From the NCBI GenBank assembly GCA_050084515.1, contig CM114274.1:29574001-29638000 (forward strand): DNA of 64,000 nt. The letters are read 5' to 3'. Within the stretch, counting starts at the first letter, position 1. Every line of letters starts with the position of its first letter. Made by a program: the position numbers and the translations under genes. The stretch comes from Blasia pusilla (taxonomy: Eukaryota; Marchantiophyta; Marchantiopsida; Blasiales). Shown piece after piece: positions 44,903-56,347 of this stretch. The notes under the pieces are model-generated. The model ran no database searches. It saw nothing but the letters and a program-made list of their open reading frames with translations, and was not told where the DNA came from.

Positions 44903-47623
44903 TTGAAAAGGGCGTACCTACCACCTCTTGCATCTCCTACCTCCTCTCCTGGTAATCCTTATACTTTTGCATTTGTACCAAAGATTCGTTGCATACCTTG
45001 TGGTAAGGAGTTTGCTCTTAATAGGATCAGAAGACATCATCGGTATTGTCGATCCATGCATGGGCCTTCAATCCCTAACCCGATACCACCTCCTATTGAA
45101 CTCCCCATAATAATTGCTTGGACATGGTTAAGCCAAATTGATCTCCTTCGCTCTTTCCATCTAGGTCTCCCTCATCCTACACTCTACACTTGCATTCCTA
45201 TTGCTCTTTGCCCCATCACCCAACAAGAGCTGCTTTTCTCATTAGAAAGGTTAACGCGTGATCCCACAGATATCAATGCTTGGTATATCCTATTACTCTT
45301 CCGAAAATGGATTTTAGTCCTCCCTCCAAGGGATGGTGCGACGGATCATCGTGAAACCTCCACACGTATTTGGGGCTATATATTTAGGGATTGGGAGAAT
45401 CTTCAGAATGAGCATGTACTTCGAGTAGAGGCCTCAATTGCGGCTTATCCCACTCAACATCCAAATCATGGGAGGAGGCCTTCAATACAACGCCTTCGAC
45501 GAAGTCTACTTTTGGGGCAGGTTTGTGAGTTTTCACGTGCAGCTCGAGCATTGGGTTTTTCAAGCCTCTGTGGCGGTTCCAAGTGCGGATATAGTGGCTC
45601 TCTTATAAGCTCTTCACCCTCCTTCAAGTGGTGATGTACTACCTTTGGTGGAGGACTATATATATAACGGATCTTGACAAGGTTGGAGTTTTCACAAGGG
45701 CTTTTCTTCATACTCCTTGCTTATCAGCACGGGGGCTATCAGGGATGGTTTTTGAGCATCTCTGCAATTGATTTATACCGGCAGATTCAGCAAGTGGCTT
45801 TGTCACTCTATATAAGGTGTGTGCACATGTTGCGATAGGTCGTCTCCCATTCTCTAGGCTCTTAGGGGCTTGTCATTTGTTGGCTATGGATAAGCCTCCT
45901 TCAGGTGTTTGCCCTTTGCCTATTGGATAGGTTTCATATCGCTTGGTTAGTCGATCCCTATGCTTGCAATTTCGTCCTCACTTTAGTGCCCACTTATTTC
46001 CTCATCAATTTGGAGTGGCAACTTTTGGAGGTTGTGAGGCTATGGTGCATGCTCCACTCTTGATATTCATCCAGAATGGGTAGCAATTCAAGTCGATGTG
46101 GCTAACGCATTCTATTCAGTTTCTCGTGCGGCCATCTTTGAGGAGTTACATTGTGCAAGAGGACAACTTGCGAGTCTCATTCCATTTGTTTGCTCCTTCT
46201 ATGCCTATGATATGCCCATTATCTATTCTCATCATGCTATATATGGGGAATATAGTATTCTCCAATCGGCTTATGGCACACGTCAAGGTGATCCCAGGGG
46301 CCCACTCTTTGCCATTGCCTATTTTTGTGCCCTTCAAGCATCAGCGCAAGCATTTCCATCTTTTATTTTCCCTTCTATTGCTATGACACTCACATTATAT
46401 GTCCTCCTTTTGAAGTGGTTCTTGCTTATATCCTTTTCGTAGAGCAACTTTCTTTCTTAAACCTTAAAGCCCAACCTAGTAAATGTGGAATATGGTCTCC
46501 TTCATACCTTCCCTCAACATTCACCCTCGCGTACTCCCGATTTTCCCATTTGCTTTGAAGGGGTTAGAGTTCTTGGTGTCCGAATTGGCTTCATTGACTA
46601 TGTCTCAAAGTTCTTGGATGAGTCCCTTCTGAAAGACGTGGAGTAGCTTCATTTGTTACCTCATCTAGGGGATCCCCAAGTGACTTCTGGGATTCTCTCC
46701 CAATAATTTCTACAACGACCTTCCTACCTTCTTCGCACTTGTCCTCCCACTTCAAGGTAACGTTCTTACATCAGTTGGCCTCTTTTGATGCACCAACATT
46801 TTCTGTGAGGCATCCTCTGACGCTCATCGAGCTCGTCTGCATTCATGTGCGGATACAGGAGTTGGGGTCGGGCGTGACTTACTGCAAATTCCCTTATTCT
46901 TCCATTTTGTCTTTCTCGAAGTATATTATCGATAGCTTTGTGGTTACGCTTGACTTCCCCATCCTTCTCTGTTAGGTGTGTCGAATTGTGTTTGTGGGGA
47001 TCCCATTGATGCCAAGGGTATCCATATTCTCCGATGTGCACATGGTGGAGAAGGAACGGCCATACATGATGTCATTAGAAGGCGGTAGCATCGATGGCTC
47101 GTATTGCAAGATACACCATTGGGCAAGAGCAGCTCCATGTCCTACCTTCAACCACATAATCAACCTCTCGTCAGAGAATTGATCTTGTTATGTCTCGAGG
47201 TGGATTCGGACACTAGGTGATGTGGTGGTTGCTAATCCAACACGTTCTGATTTGGTGTGTCGAGCCGTACATACCAAAAGTTCGGCGGCCATAGCTACAG
47301 CAAGAATCAAGGAGTTAAGTTACGCTATGAGACATGCCACTTATGGATTTTTTCCTTTTGTAATAGAAATATTTAATCATTTACATGTGTCTTTTGATAT
47401 TTTCCTGAAAACATGTGCTCACCACTCCCTTGAGAACTATTCCCCTTCCCCTAATCCTTTTCTCTCTATAATTACTACTTATTTTTGGCAATGCATCTCC
47501 TTGGCCTTACAACATGCACAAGCCTTGGGCATCGATATGTCATGCAAAGATGGTGGGGGATTCTTAGCCTCTCATCCTTTCATGTTTGACCAACCACTAG
47601 TGTTTTTGTCAAAATTGTTTTAA
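44903..47623 (+). pseudogene. Degenerate reverse-transcriptase element (non-LTR-like)
   Basis: The first open block (44903-45634, 243 codons) has a zinc-finger-like IRCIPCGKEF...HHRYC and an Arg-rich tail (RPSIQRLRRSLLLGQVCEF). The reverse transcriptase follows in several frames. Its landmarks are RLPFSRLLGACHLLAMDKP, the palm motif IQVDVANAFYSVSR (Asp at 46095-46097) and GTRQGDP at 46275-46295. The expected ADDTH catalytic box reads as YDTHI because one base is missing near 46380. FVEQLSFLNLKAQPSKC follows. The C-terminal part includes TIGQEQLHVLP and a final open block 47222-47623 (VVANPTRSDLVCRA). No LTRs or poly-A tail were recognised. I know this RT type from seed-free plant genomes; its exact class is not certain. 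Confidence 0.68.
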
Positions 47624-50600
47624 ATTATCAATTATGTACCTCAAGACGGTATTTGCATTTACTATTTACCATTTTCTTTTTACATTTCTTCATTCATTTC
47701 TTTTCCTTTTTACTCCTATTTTGAAATGTTATTACCTTTCTTTGTCCTCTTTTTACGGTTATTTTTATAATAAATGGGAAAGAAAGGAACGGAACTTAAC
47801 TTGTGTCCTGCCATTCTGTGTTTCGAAATCCCCATCCATCCCATGCCCAGCGGCCCTCCATCGCGACCCTCTGCTCCTCAGCTGTAGTTCAAGTTCCATC
47901 CATCCAGATTTTCTACATCGATTGTCAACTCTCACATCGCTTTGCGCTGCTGATATTTCATCTCAATGGGGATAGTGCTAGGAAGGCTCCGATTACCGGA
48001 ACCAGCGGCCGGTGATATGGTGAGAACTTACTTCCATCCTTAAATGTTCTCGGGCCCTATCAAAGTCTGATGTAAGCGTTTCGAACTTGATAGATTTCTT
48101 TTTCCTTGTTCAAATATCTTTGACAACTTTCGAACTAGAAAAAGCTCATGATTATGCGGAACGGAACGAAATGGTATTTCTTCAGTAGTGCGACGTAGAA
48201 GTCTTGAAACTCTCTGCGTTTCTGTGTGTTTCCACAGTTTCTTGTTGTCGTAGTGATCATCTTGCTTCCTGTATTGTTTTCTATCTCTTTCTCTTTTCTT
48301 CTCTTTGATTAGCTCCACCTTGAAACAACTGCACCGATGGCATATTTTGCTTTCGTTTGTTCTTAAGAAATCTCATATGTCCCAAACCCTAGGCACCAAA
48401 GTATGTTGGTGTAAAATGACAAGGGAAAAAAAAAACTGGAAACCAAAAGTGAGGAGATATCGGACTCTTTCCAACTTTTGAGCTAGAGCTATACCGGCCA
48501 ACATTATGCAAAACTGTCAATGAGAAAACGTCTTGCCGGTGTGGTTATGAAGAGATTGTGAAATGGGGCCGTCCACTGTACCGCGCGTGGGCGCTAAGAT
48601 GCCTACCCAATTAACCGGAAAGATCCATAGCTTTGATGTCATTCACCTGAAAGATAAGGTTCCGAATCCAAGTGTGTGCACTCCCTAAGTAGACCCAATT
48701 CATGTGCACGGCACTCCGCAGTTCGGGATGCTACACAGTGGACGTACACATTGCTCGACAACATCCATCCGAAGCTGCATCAATTCACGTGCGAGAGTAA
48801 TCACAGGCTTGAAAACGTGGACCAACTTTCTAAAAGTTAGCGCTTGGGGGATCTACAATTCACTCTTCCACACGACTCAGCTAGGTCAGGCCAGGCCAGG
48901 CGTTCTCTTGGAGCCATCTCGTCTCTTTCACATGCGAAAGACAGACTCCGGGCCCAGAGAAACACGGAAGGAACAGTTGCTGCCAAAGCGACCGACCACA
49001 GATGGAGTAAGCATAGTCATTGCGTACATTATGCGGATAATTCGCAAAGCTCAAGAAGACCGATAGAGACGTATGTTTTTTGAAGCAAGGTTATGCTAGG
49101 GCGCGTGAGGTGGTGGTGGCTGCCATGGATACCTGTAATAAGAAGAGCAGAGATGTTGGATGTGTCAGTAACTCCATGGGAAGATAGTCTACCGATTTCC
49201 TCGGGTTTCAATTAAACATGGAGGGCTCAGCGACCGTCTGTCCTTTGATTCAGCTGATTCGTTTTACCCATGAAACTAAAACTCGGATGCTCGCTGAAAT
49301 AGCGCTGATCATTTCATAGTTTCATAACTGTGATTCTCATCGGTAGCTACTAGTTAGCTTCGTTTCGAGGTCGAGAACAGGAACTTTGTGATGACGGTTC
49401 ATATTTCGCTGTCAGATTTTGAAGATGAGGCTACGGCCATCATATTTTTGCAGGATGAAAATGTGTTTAGAGCAGATGCCCCGGCACGGTTCAGAAAGTG
49501 GATGTTTGAGTTGCAAATATGGAATTCTAATTCTTTCTTTCGGTCTCTTACTTCAAAAACGTTCGTTTTTCCATTCGCATGCGATGTCTTCCTTTTCAGG
49601 GGTTTTCATTCAGGGTTCTACCATAACCTGCAGATTTTCTAGCATCTCTGTCTAAAATATCTAGGTTAGTAATCTTTTACGGGAAGCCGGGAAATAGGAC
49701 TAGGTGTCTGATCGATAGCTCTTAGACATCAACGATAATCCCAATCCTCCACGCGCTGAATCCGATCGGGAACACAAGCGGGCTAAGACAATGTCAAGTT
49801 TTCCAGAGATGAGTAAATGCATTGAAATTCTTGGTCGGAGAGAAGATTACTTAGTTTGCGTAATGTTTATTCCACTCTTGGACCGATACTTTCAGCACAC
49901 GGTGATCGATTGCCTAGAGCGAAGTGGATTATTAAGAGGGTCCCATTGGAACTTTGGTGAAACCGAGGTGTGAGCGAATAAACCAGTGACGCTTTGAGAA
50001 TAACTCAGAGATGGTGAGTGGATACTTAACACAAGTGCAACATGAACAGGTTGTATGAAGAGGAAAAAACAAAACAAGAGTTACTTGTAGGGGCCCTGAT
50101 TTGGCCTCTACATGCGTCAAAAGGTGAGATTACTTTCTGGATGAAGTCTCTGTATCGACCATAACCATAAGAGTTTGGATCGAACTCACAACTCCAAACT
50201 TGTAGAGGATGAGGTTCTGAATCCTTAAGGAGCAGGCCTGTTGAAAGCAGATGAAACACATCGTAGACTAGATACCATACACATGAACGTCCGGATGGGA
50301 GTGAGGCCACTTTTCAATTGGATCCGAAACTGACAGGAAATGACGGAGATGATATCGGAAATCAACAGAACCTAGTCATTCCTGTTGATTATTGGGCGAT
50401 TCAAAGCTGCTACTGCCGACGCCTTGTCAACCAAAGCTTTAATTCAGGAGTTTTGGCAGATTATGCGGATTTTAGAAGTCTCTTGGGGTGCAGCAGAGGT
50501 TCCGGATTTCCCAAAAACTCAGTCAAAGCTTTCCAATTAAGACTACCAAGATGCCACTATAACTAGACTGAGTTTTGAGAACATCCCCCAACCAAGCGCC

Positions 50601-53352
50601 AAGATTTCCGAGCACTCCAAGAATCTTGATGAGTAAACGAATAATACACGTAGGTGCGCTGCCCAACCGTTGTCCGCACTGGCAGTTCTTCTGAGACGGC
50701 TGTCCGAAAATAGAGAAAAGGTAGAGATTCGATTTATCTAGAGCTTGAGTTCCATCCAAGAGATTCCTTACTACCTCTCTTCTTCTTCCGCGCTACTAAC
50801 ACGCCCCAAAGGTATGACTCTTACTAACTTTGACCCTCCGAATTTACACAACAGTATGCTGCTCCTTCACTTAATCACGTCACGTGTTGTGGGAAACGGA
50901 GGACAGATTGGTTCTTATCCCATCAACACACCTCGCGTCGTGGTAGAGGGTTCCGCTACACATTCATCCCGTGCCATTCGGAAAGTGGGGGGTTGCACAA
51001 ATTAATCCCGTCCCCCTGCTGCTGTTCGGACACTGCGAGCTGAGAAGTCCTACTGAAGTCGAAATATGGAAAGATATCAATCTTCGAACTCCCCGGGGCT
51101 TTCAGGTTTGAAGAGAGATATGAATCTTCCAACTCCCTGGGGCTTTCAGGTTTGAAGAGCGCGTATAAACAAATACTCATACCACTCTCTTTCGCGAAAA
51201 TGTGTTAGTTGTGAACAAATGCTAGAAACTTGTGTTGAGCATGGCAAGAAAATATTTATATTTTCCTAGTTTGTTGTGACGCCATTGTCATGTGTGGAGA
51301 AGTATAGATTAAACAATTCTACCAGATTGAAACAAGTTTATTTTCCCATATTTCTACGATATTTGAAGTATATTAAGAAAAGAAAATGAACGACTTTCGC
51401 CCGTTCTGGTGATGGAGTGGATGTGTCATAGAGACTTTTTTTTCCCGAAGATGACTGTAGTGCCGGATGTGCTCTGTCTTGTTACATTCCGATGCTCACT
51501 ATCGTCAAGAGTATGTCAATCAAATAGCTTCAGATCTGGATCCATTCGCAGTGGTTCAGCTATGTAGAGGAGAGGTGACCGATTGCTATAGAGGTAACTC
51601 AAATTTGATCGGATCAGAGGCATTCCACTTTTAGGGACTCCGAAGCCGAAAAGCCTGCAACGATGTCGACATTCCGGTGAATCCCCAGGAAACAGAAAAT
51701 TGACTACCCCCGCGAGGAGATCTAGCATCTTTAGCATTGAACGCAATTGAACCTGAGAAGCATAGGGATCTTCTCCGAAAAACCTCCGACTCCATGTGAG
51801 CGAACTATCGCTCGCAGACTGTCAGTGAGTTCAGAACCTCTGATTGTTTTTGTTTTTGGAAAACCATAATTTTTCTACGAAGTTCGATTCATATGTTGCT
51901 CCTCCATTTATGTACAGCAGAAAAATCTCAGACAATAATTCCCGCCGGTCCCCGATGCTATAGAAAAAACATTTAGCAGAGATCGTACACTTCAAGCATG
52001 GATTAGTCCGACGATTGAAGTTTAGCCAGAAAGGAAAACACCACCGTCATCTCGATCCAAGCAGCAGCGAAGAACTATAGCGATCACTTGGATTCAATAG
52101 CCCGTTTCACAAAGGCCTCCTATCGAGACGATGAAACGATGTCCCGTTGCGCATCCATCTCAGCACCGATATAGTGAAGTTGGCACTCCGCATACTTTAA
52201 AGTCGAGGGCAAAACGACCCGATTATTGATCTCTCTAATTTCCGGCATCCTCGCGTGCATGGTGGGAAGGATTTTCCACTTGATTATTACCTGTGTGAGG
52301 GAAAAATTAACGACGGCCTTTTCTAGCTCGAAGCGGTTTCGAATGAGCTCAGTATCTACGCACGATCACTTCGGGAAGCCCAGGTTCATAGACAGAAATA
52401 TACCTCCCCAAATGTGTGCCGGGCTTCCATTTGCTATTTCGACGACGTCAATGGACGTTAACATTTGGGATCCGTTAGGTGTGAGTTTTGGCGTCTATTG
52501 GGAGGGGAAAAAGGAAGGTGGTAACAGTTACGAGAGGGTCGGGAATCCAGAGGGATGCAGTATGTATGGATCGTGTTCCGGGTGCGAGGTTTTCGACAGT
52601 CGGTAGTCTAGAAATAAGATCCAGCAGGATCGCTAGGACGGGCACGATCTGCGAATGGGTGTGAAGATTCCAAAGTGTGCAGTCCTTGACTCTTTGAATC
52701 GCCCTTTATTCTCGTGGTGCAACAGGACGTCGACCCATGCATCTGAAGTGACTGTACGTCATATCCGTGAGAATTTTCCGCGATTATCAATAATCGGGTC
52801 GTCTTGCCCTCGGAGCGATTCTTCAATAGCTGCGTCTTGGGGTCGTCCCGTCTCAGGAAATAATCCCCAGCTCGCTCGCTCGCGCGCTGAGTCCTAGAAG
52901 ATAGACACGGAGGGTGCGAGCACCTCAAATGCTTTTCTAAATGCTCGCGCATCGGAGTGACTCCATGTGCACGTCCTGCATCTTTGCTGTGTGTGTAATC
53001 ACTCCGACGACAAGCTCTTCGAGCTTTTTCTTCCGCAACGGCAGGTATGAACGTACTTCAGCCTTATCTTGGAACCTCTGGATATCGAGATCGACTGTTC
53101 CTGGTCACTCCTTCCTGCCGACTTTCTCAACTCACCTCTTGGTGTTTTGTCCCTCCTGCAGGTGATGTTGAAGCATATTCCAACAAGTGCCTAAATGTGA
53201 GAAGAACTTTGATCGGAATGCTCAATTTTAGTCTGTGATTAGTGCACGCTGATGATCGATCGTCTCAGCTGCAACGTTTGAAGTCTGCAACCCAATTGAC
53301 GTAACTCAAAGATACTCGTACCCATTTCATCGCCGATCGAGCCAGGCAAGCC
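47624..53352. other. Intergenic spacer and upstream region of AMT2-C
   Basis: No gene is supported over 5.7 kb; ORFs are short and motif-free. A 44-bp tandem duplication is at 51071-51158. Close to AMT2-C, GGCAG|GTATGA (53044/53045) and a pyrimidine-rich CCTCCTGCAG (ending 53161) could bound a 117-bp 5'UTR intron. Confidence 0.45.
51071..51158. repeat. Tandem duplication, 2 x 44 bp
   Basis: AGATATCAATCTTCGAACTC... is followed directly by AGATATGAATCTTCCAACTC..., both ending GGCTTTCAGGTTTGAAGAG. Three or so differences are seen. Confidence 0.85.
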
Positions 53353-56347
53353 ATGGCACCAGATCCTCTTGGCAATCCTATTCCATTAGCATACCATAAC
53401 AATGGACGTGGGACGTCAACTCCAGACTGGTTGAACAAAGGAGACAATGCATGGCAGTTGACCGCTGCCACACTCGTAGGATTGCAGTGCGTGCCTGGGC
53501 TTGTGATCCTGTACGGGAGTATTGTGAAGAAGAAATGGGCCATCAATTCAGCTTTCATGTCCTTCTATGCCTTCGCTGCTGTCCTCATTTGCTGGGTTGT
53601 TTGGGGATACAAGATGTCATTCGGTGAGCAGCTCATTCCCATTTGGGGCAAGGGAGGGCCAGCTCTTGGACAGAAATTCCTCCTCCAACAGGCTATAATC
53701 CCAGCGAGCGGAACCAATTCCCATCTGCCGATTCAACCGTTCTACTCTATGTCTACAATTGTATACTATCAATTTATGTTCGCGGCCATTACCCTCATCC
53801 TGGTCGCAGGGTCTCTTCTGGGAAGAATGAACTTCTTAGCATGGATGATATTTGTGCCACTTTGGCTTACATTCTCGTACACTGTGGGAGCTTTTAGTCT
53901 TTGGGGCGGCGGCTTCTTGTTCCAGTGGGGGGTGATCGACTACGCTGGGGGTTATGTTATTCACGTGTCTTCCGGAGTTGCCGGTTTCGTCGCGGCGTAC
54001 TGGGTAATGTTCTTAGCCTTCGCAGTCCTCCTGACCCGTTCTGATGAATCGGTGCTTAAACTTTTCCATTATTTTTTGGTTCTACCATGGTTGAGATCAA
54101 ATGTAGCCCATTTTCTCGAGTTTCCTCTGCGACTTTTGCGCTGGCCGGTTGTAAGGATTTTAGATTCGCGGCTCTCTAGTCTATGGTCCTCATACCTTTT
54201 CCTCGATAAGACTGGGTTGGCTTCACCACTGAAATATATGTATATGTGTGGATTGGACCTTCAGGTAGGTCCCAGAACCGAGAAGGATCGTCGAAGCTTT
54301 TCTCCCAACAATGTGCTACTCACGTTGGCAGGAGCAGGCCTTCTATGGTTGGGTTGGAATGGATTCAACGGAGGAGCGCCCTATTCAGCCAACATCAGCT
54401 CTTCTCTGGCCATTCTCAATACGAACATTTGTGCTGCGACCAGCTTGCTAGTATGGACGAGCATCGACGTGCTCGTTTTCGGAAAGCCATCGGTGATCGG
54501 TGCGGTCCAGGGTATGATCACTGGGCTGGTTGCCATCACCCCGTCTGCAGGTACGTCAATCACTCAGCCTTCATGATCATCTTCACTGGTGCCAGTGCCA
54601 ATCTCTCGATCTCGTTTCATCGGACTGGTGTATTGTATCAGTCGCTGAAGTTTTGGAGCACGGAACGAGATCTACGGAGTTATCAGCAGTCATGGACGAT
54701 TTTTAATCCAACACTATCTGCAGCTAAAGATGAATTACGATCCAGTCGAGACAGCCGCTGCTCGCAACGTCTTAGAAGTGGGTACACATGTGGCACTCAT
54801 CTATACCCACTAGGAACTTACCCTAGTACCCAGCTAGAGACATGCAGGCAGCGAGCGACCGAGCGATCGATAATCGATAACCTCAGATTCTATGGAGCAT
54901 CACTTTACTCTTTCGAGCCTTGGAGGACGTCACGTGCTCGCAACATACGCTTATGGTCGAGAACAGGAGAGGAAAGCGAGTGAAAGTAGCTAGGTCTCCT
55001 AGGGGTGGGTGGACCTACGAGACTCGCTCCTGGGATTCCATGTCAGGAGACTTGCAAACTAGCTGCGTACATTCGCGCGTTTCAGCTACGTAAGAGGCTT
55101 AACGTGCGTGCATGGCATGCTGGTCGGCGATCCGCGCGTGACGGCTTTCCAGCGGACCCCGTCCCGGTAAACACTACCAGCCGACCCGCGAGGAAAAAAT
55201 CAGACTGGTAGACCGGCCGCCACATGTACTGGGTCTGCTGTGTCTAGGCGTTTTGTCTCGGGGGTCCACTGCTCTACAGGCACGTGGACGGGATGCAGAT
55301 CGGAATCATCGGATGCATGATGGAAGCGAAAGCCGCAGGTGGCGTTTCCTCGGGAGTAGAATCACGGGTAACGAGGCAGGGGGTTATTCTAACTAGATCA
55401 TAATCGAAGAGTTCATTTTTTTATTTGTTTCGGTATGTTTTTTAATAGATGTAGATCCTACAGCAGCCATCTTCATCGACTCGAGAGGCTATGCATGTGT
55501 CAAGCCATTCTCGCCCGACGGGTGCGTACTTAGGCATCAAGCGCTAGTTTTGATTCCCGCATCGTAACAGTGGCTGGGACGACTATCGCCCATGGTCGTG
55601 CGTCCACGGATGGAGATACTACTTTGGGGTAGATTGTATGCCGTTGTTCGGATGAGGTTGGCTTTGGAAAGTCCGGGCATTGCGTTCCATGAACGTCTCG
55701 GGTCGCGAGGATCGGATTCCGCATGCCATGAAGGTCGGGCCGGCGAGAGTTCTAGCGTACTGCCGGCCCAGGAGCTAGCCAATTGACGAGAGCTCGCATT
55801 ATTCATTCAACTCTGATGTGGTTGGTCCTGTTGTGACACAACTGCAGGTCTGGTTCAAGGATGGGCGGCAATCGTGATAGGGATATTCGCCAGCGCTATT
55901 CCATGGTACACTATGATGGTTCTGGGCAGGAAGAAGACCGGCATACTGGCGACGGTTGACGACACTTTGGGCGCATTCCATACTCATGCTGTTGCAGGAA
56001 CAGTGGGCGGGGTTCTGGGAGGTTTCTTCGCCCACCCAGTTTTGTGCAACATGTTCCTGGCAACTCCCGATGAAAGGGGTGCGGTGTATGGAGGTCAGAG
56101 GGCCGCATTGCAGCTGGCGAAACAAATAGTGGCGGCGATTTTCATCATCGTGTGGAACATAGTAATCACGAGCATCATTTGCTTGGCCATTCAATTAGTC
56201 ACGCCGCTTCGGATGTCCGAAGAGCAATTGAGCGTGGGAGATGATGCGGCTCACGGCGAAGAAGCCTACGCCTTGTGGGGCGACGGGGAGAAGTTTGATC
56301 CAGAAAGGCATAACCCGAATGAGCATGGCGTGAGTGAGTATTTATGA
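53353..56347 (+). CDS. AMT2: AMT2-type ammonium transporter C (three exons, complete)
   Basis: Exon 1 53353-54003 (217 codons, donor GTAATG), intron 1 54004-54264, exon 2 54265-54550 (286 bp, donor GTACGT), intron 2 54551-55847, exon 3 55848-56347; 478 aa. Start context AGCCATGGCACC is strong. Landmarks match copy [50 protein letters not shown], His204 in [14 protein letters not shown] at the junction, [20 protein letters not shown], His359 in [17 protein letters not shown] and [10 protein letters not shown], ending NEHGVSEYL. Intron 1 is 261 bp, divisible by three, and free of stops, so an unspliced message would read through with an 87-codon insertion after AAYW. Role as for copy B: ammonium transport across the plasma membrane. 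Confidence 0.93.

Noticed and set aside
48040-53000. Several ORFs of 60-126 codons between the RT element and AMT2-C
   Set aside because: All are short, overlap on both strands and lack motifs or codon bias.
54246-54983. 245-codon plus-strand ORF over AMT2-C exon 2
   Set aside because: Out of frame with the transporter and extends into intron 2; no motif.
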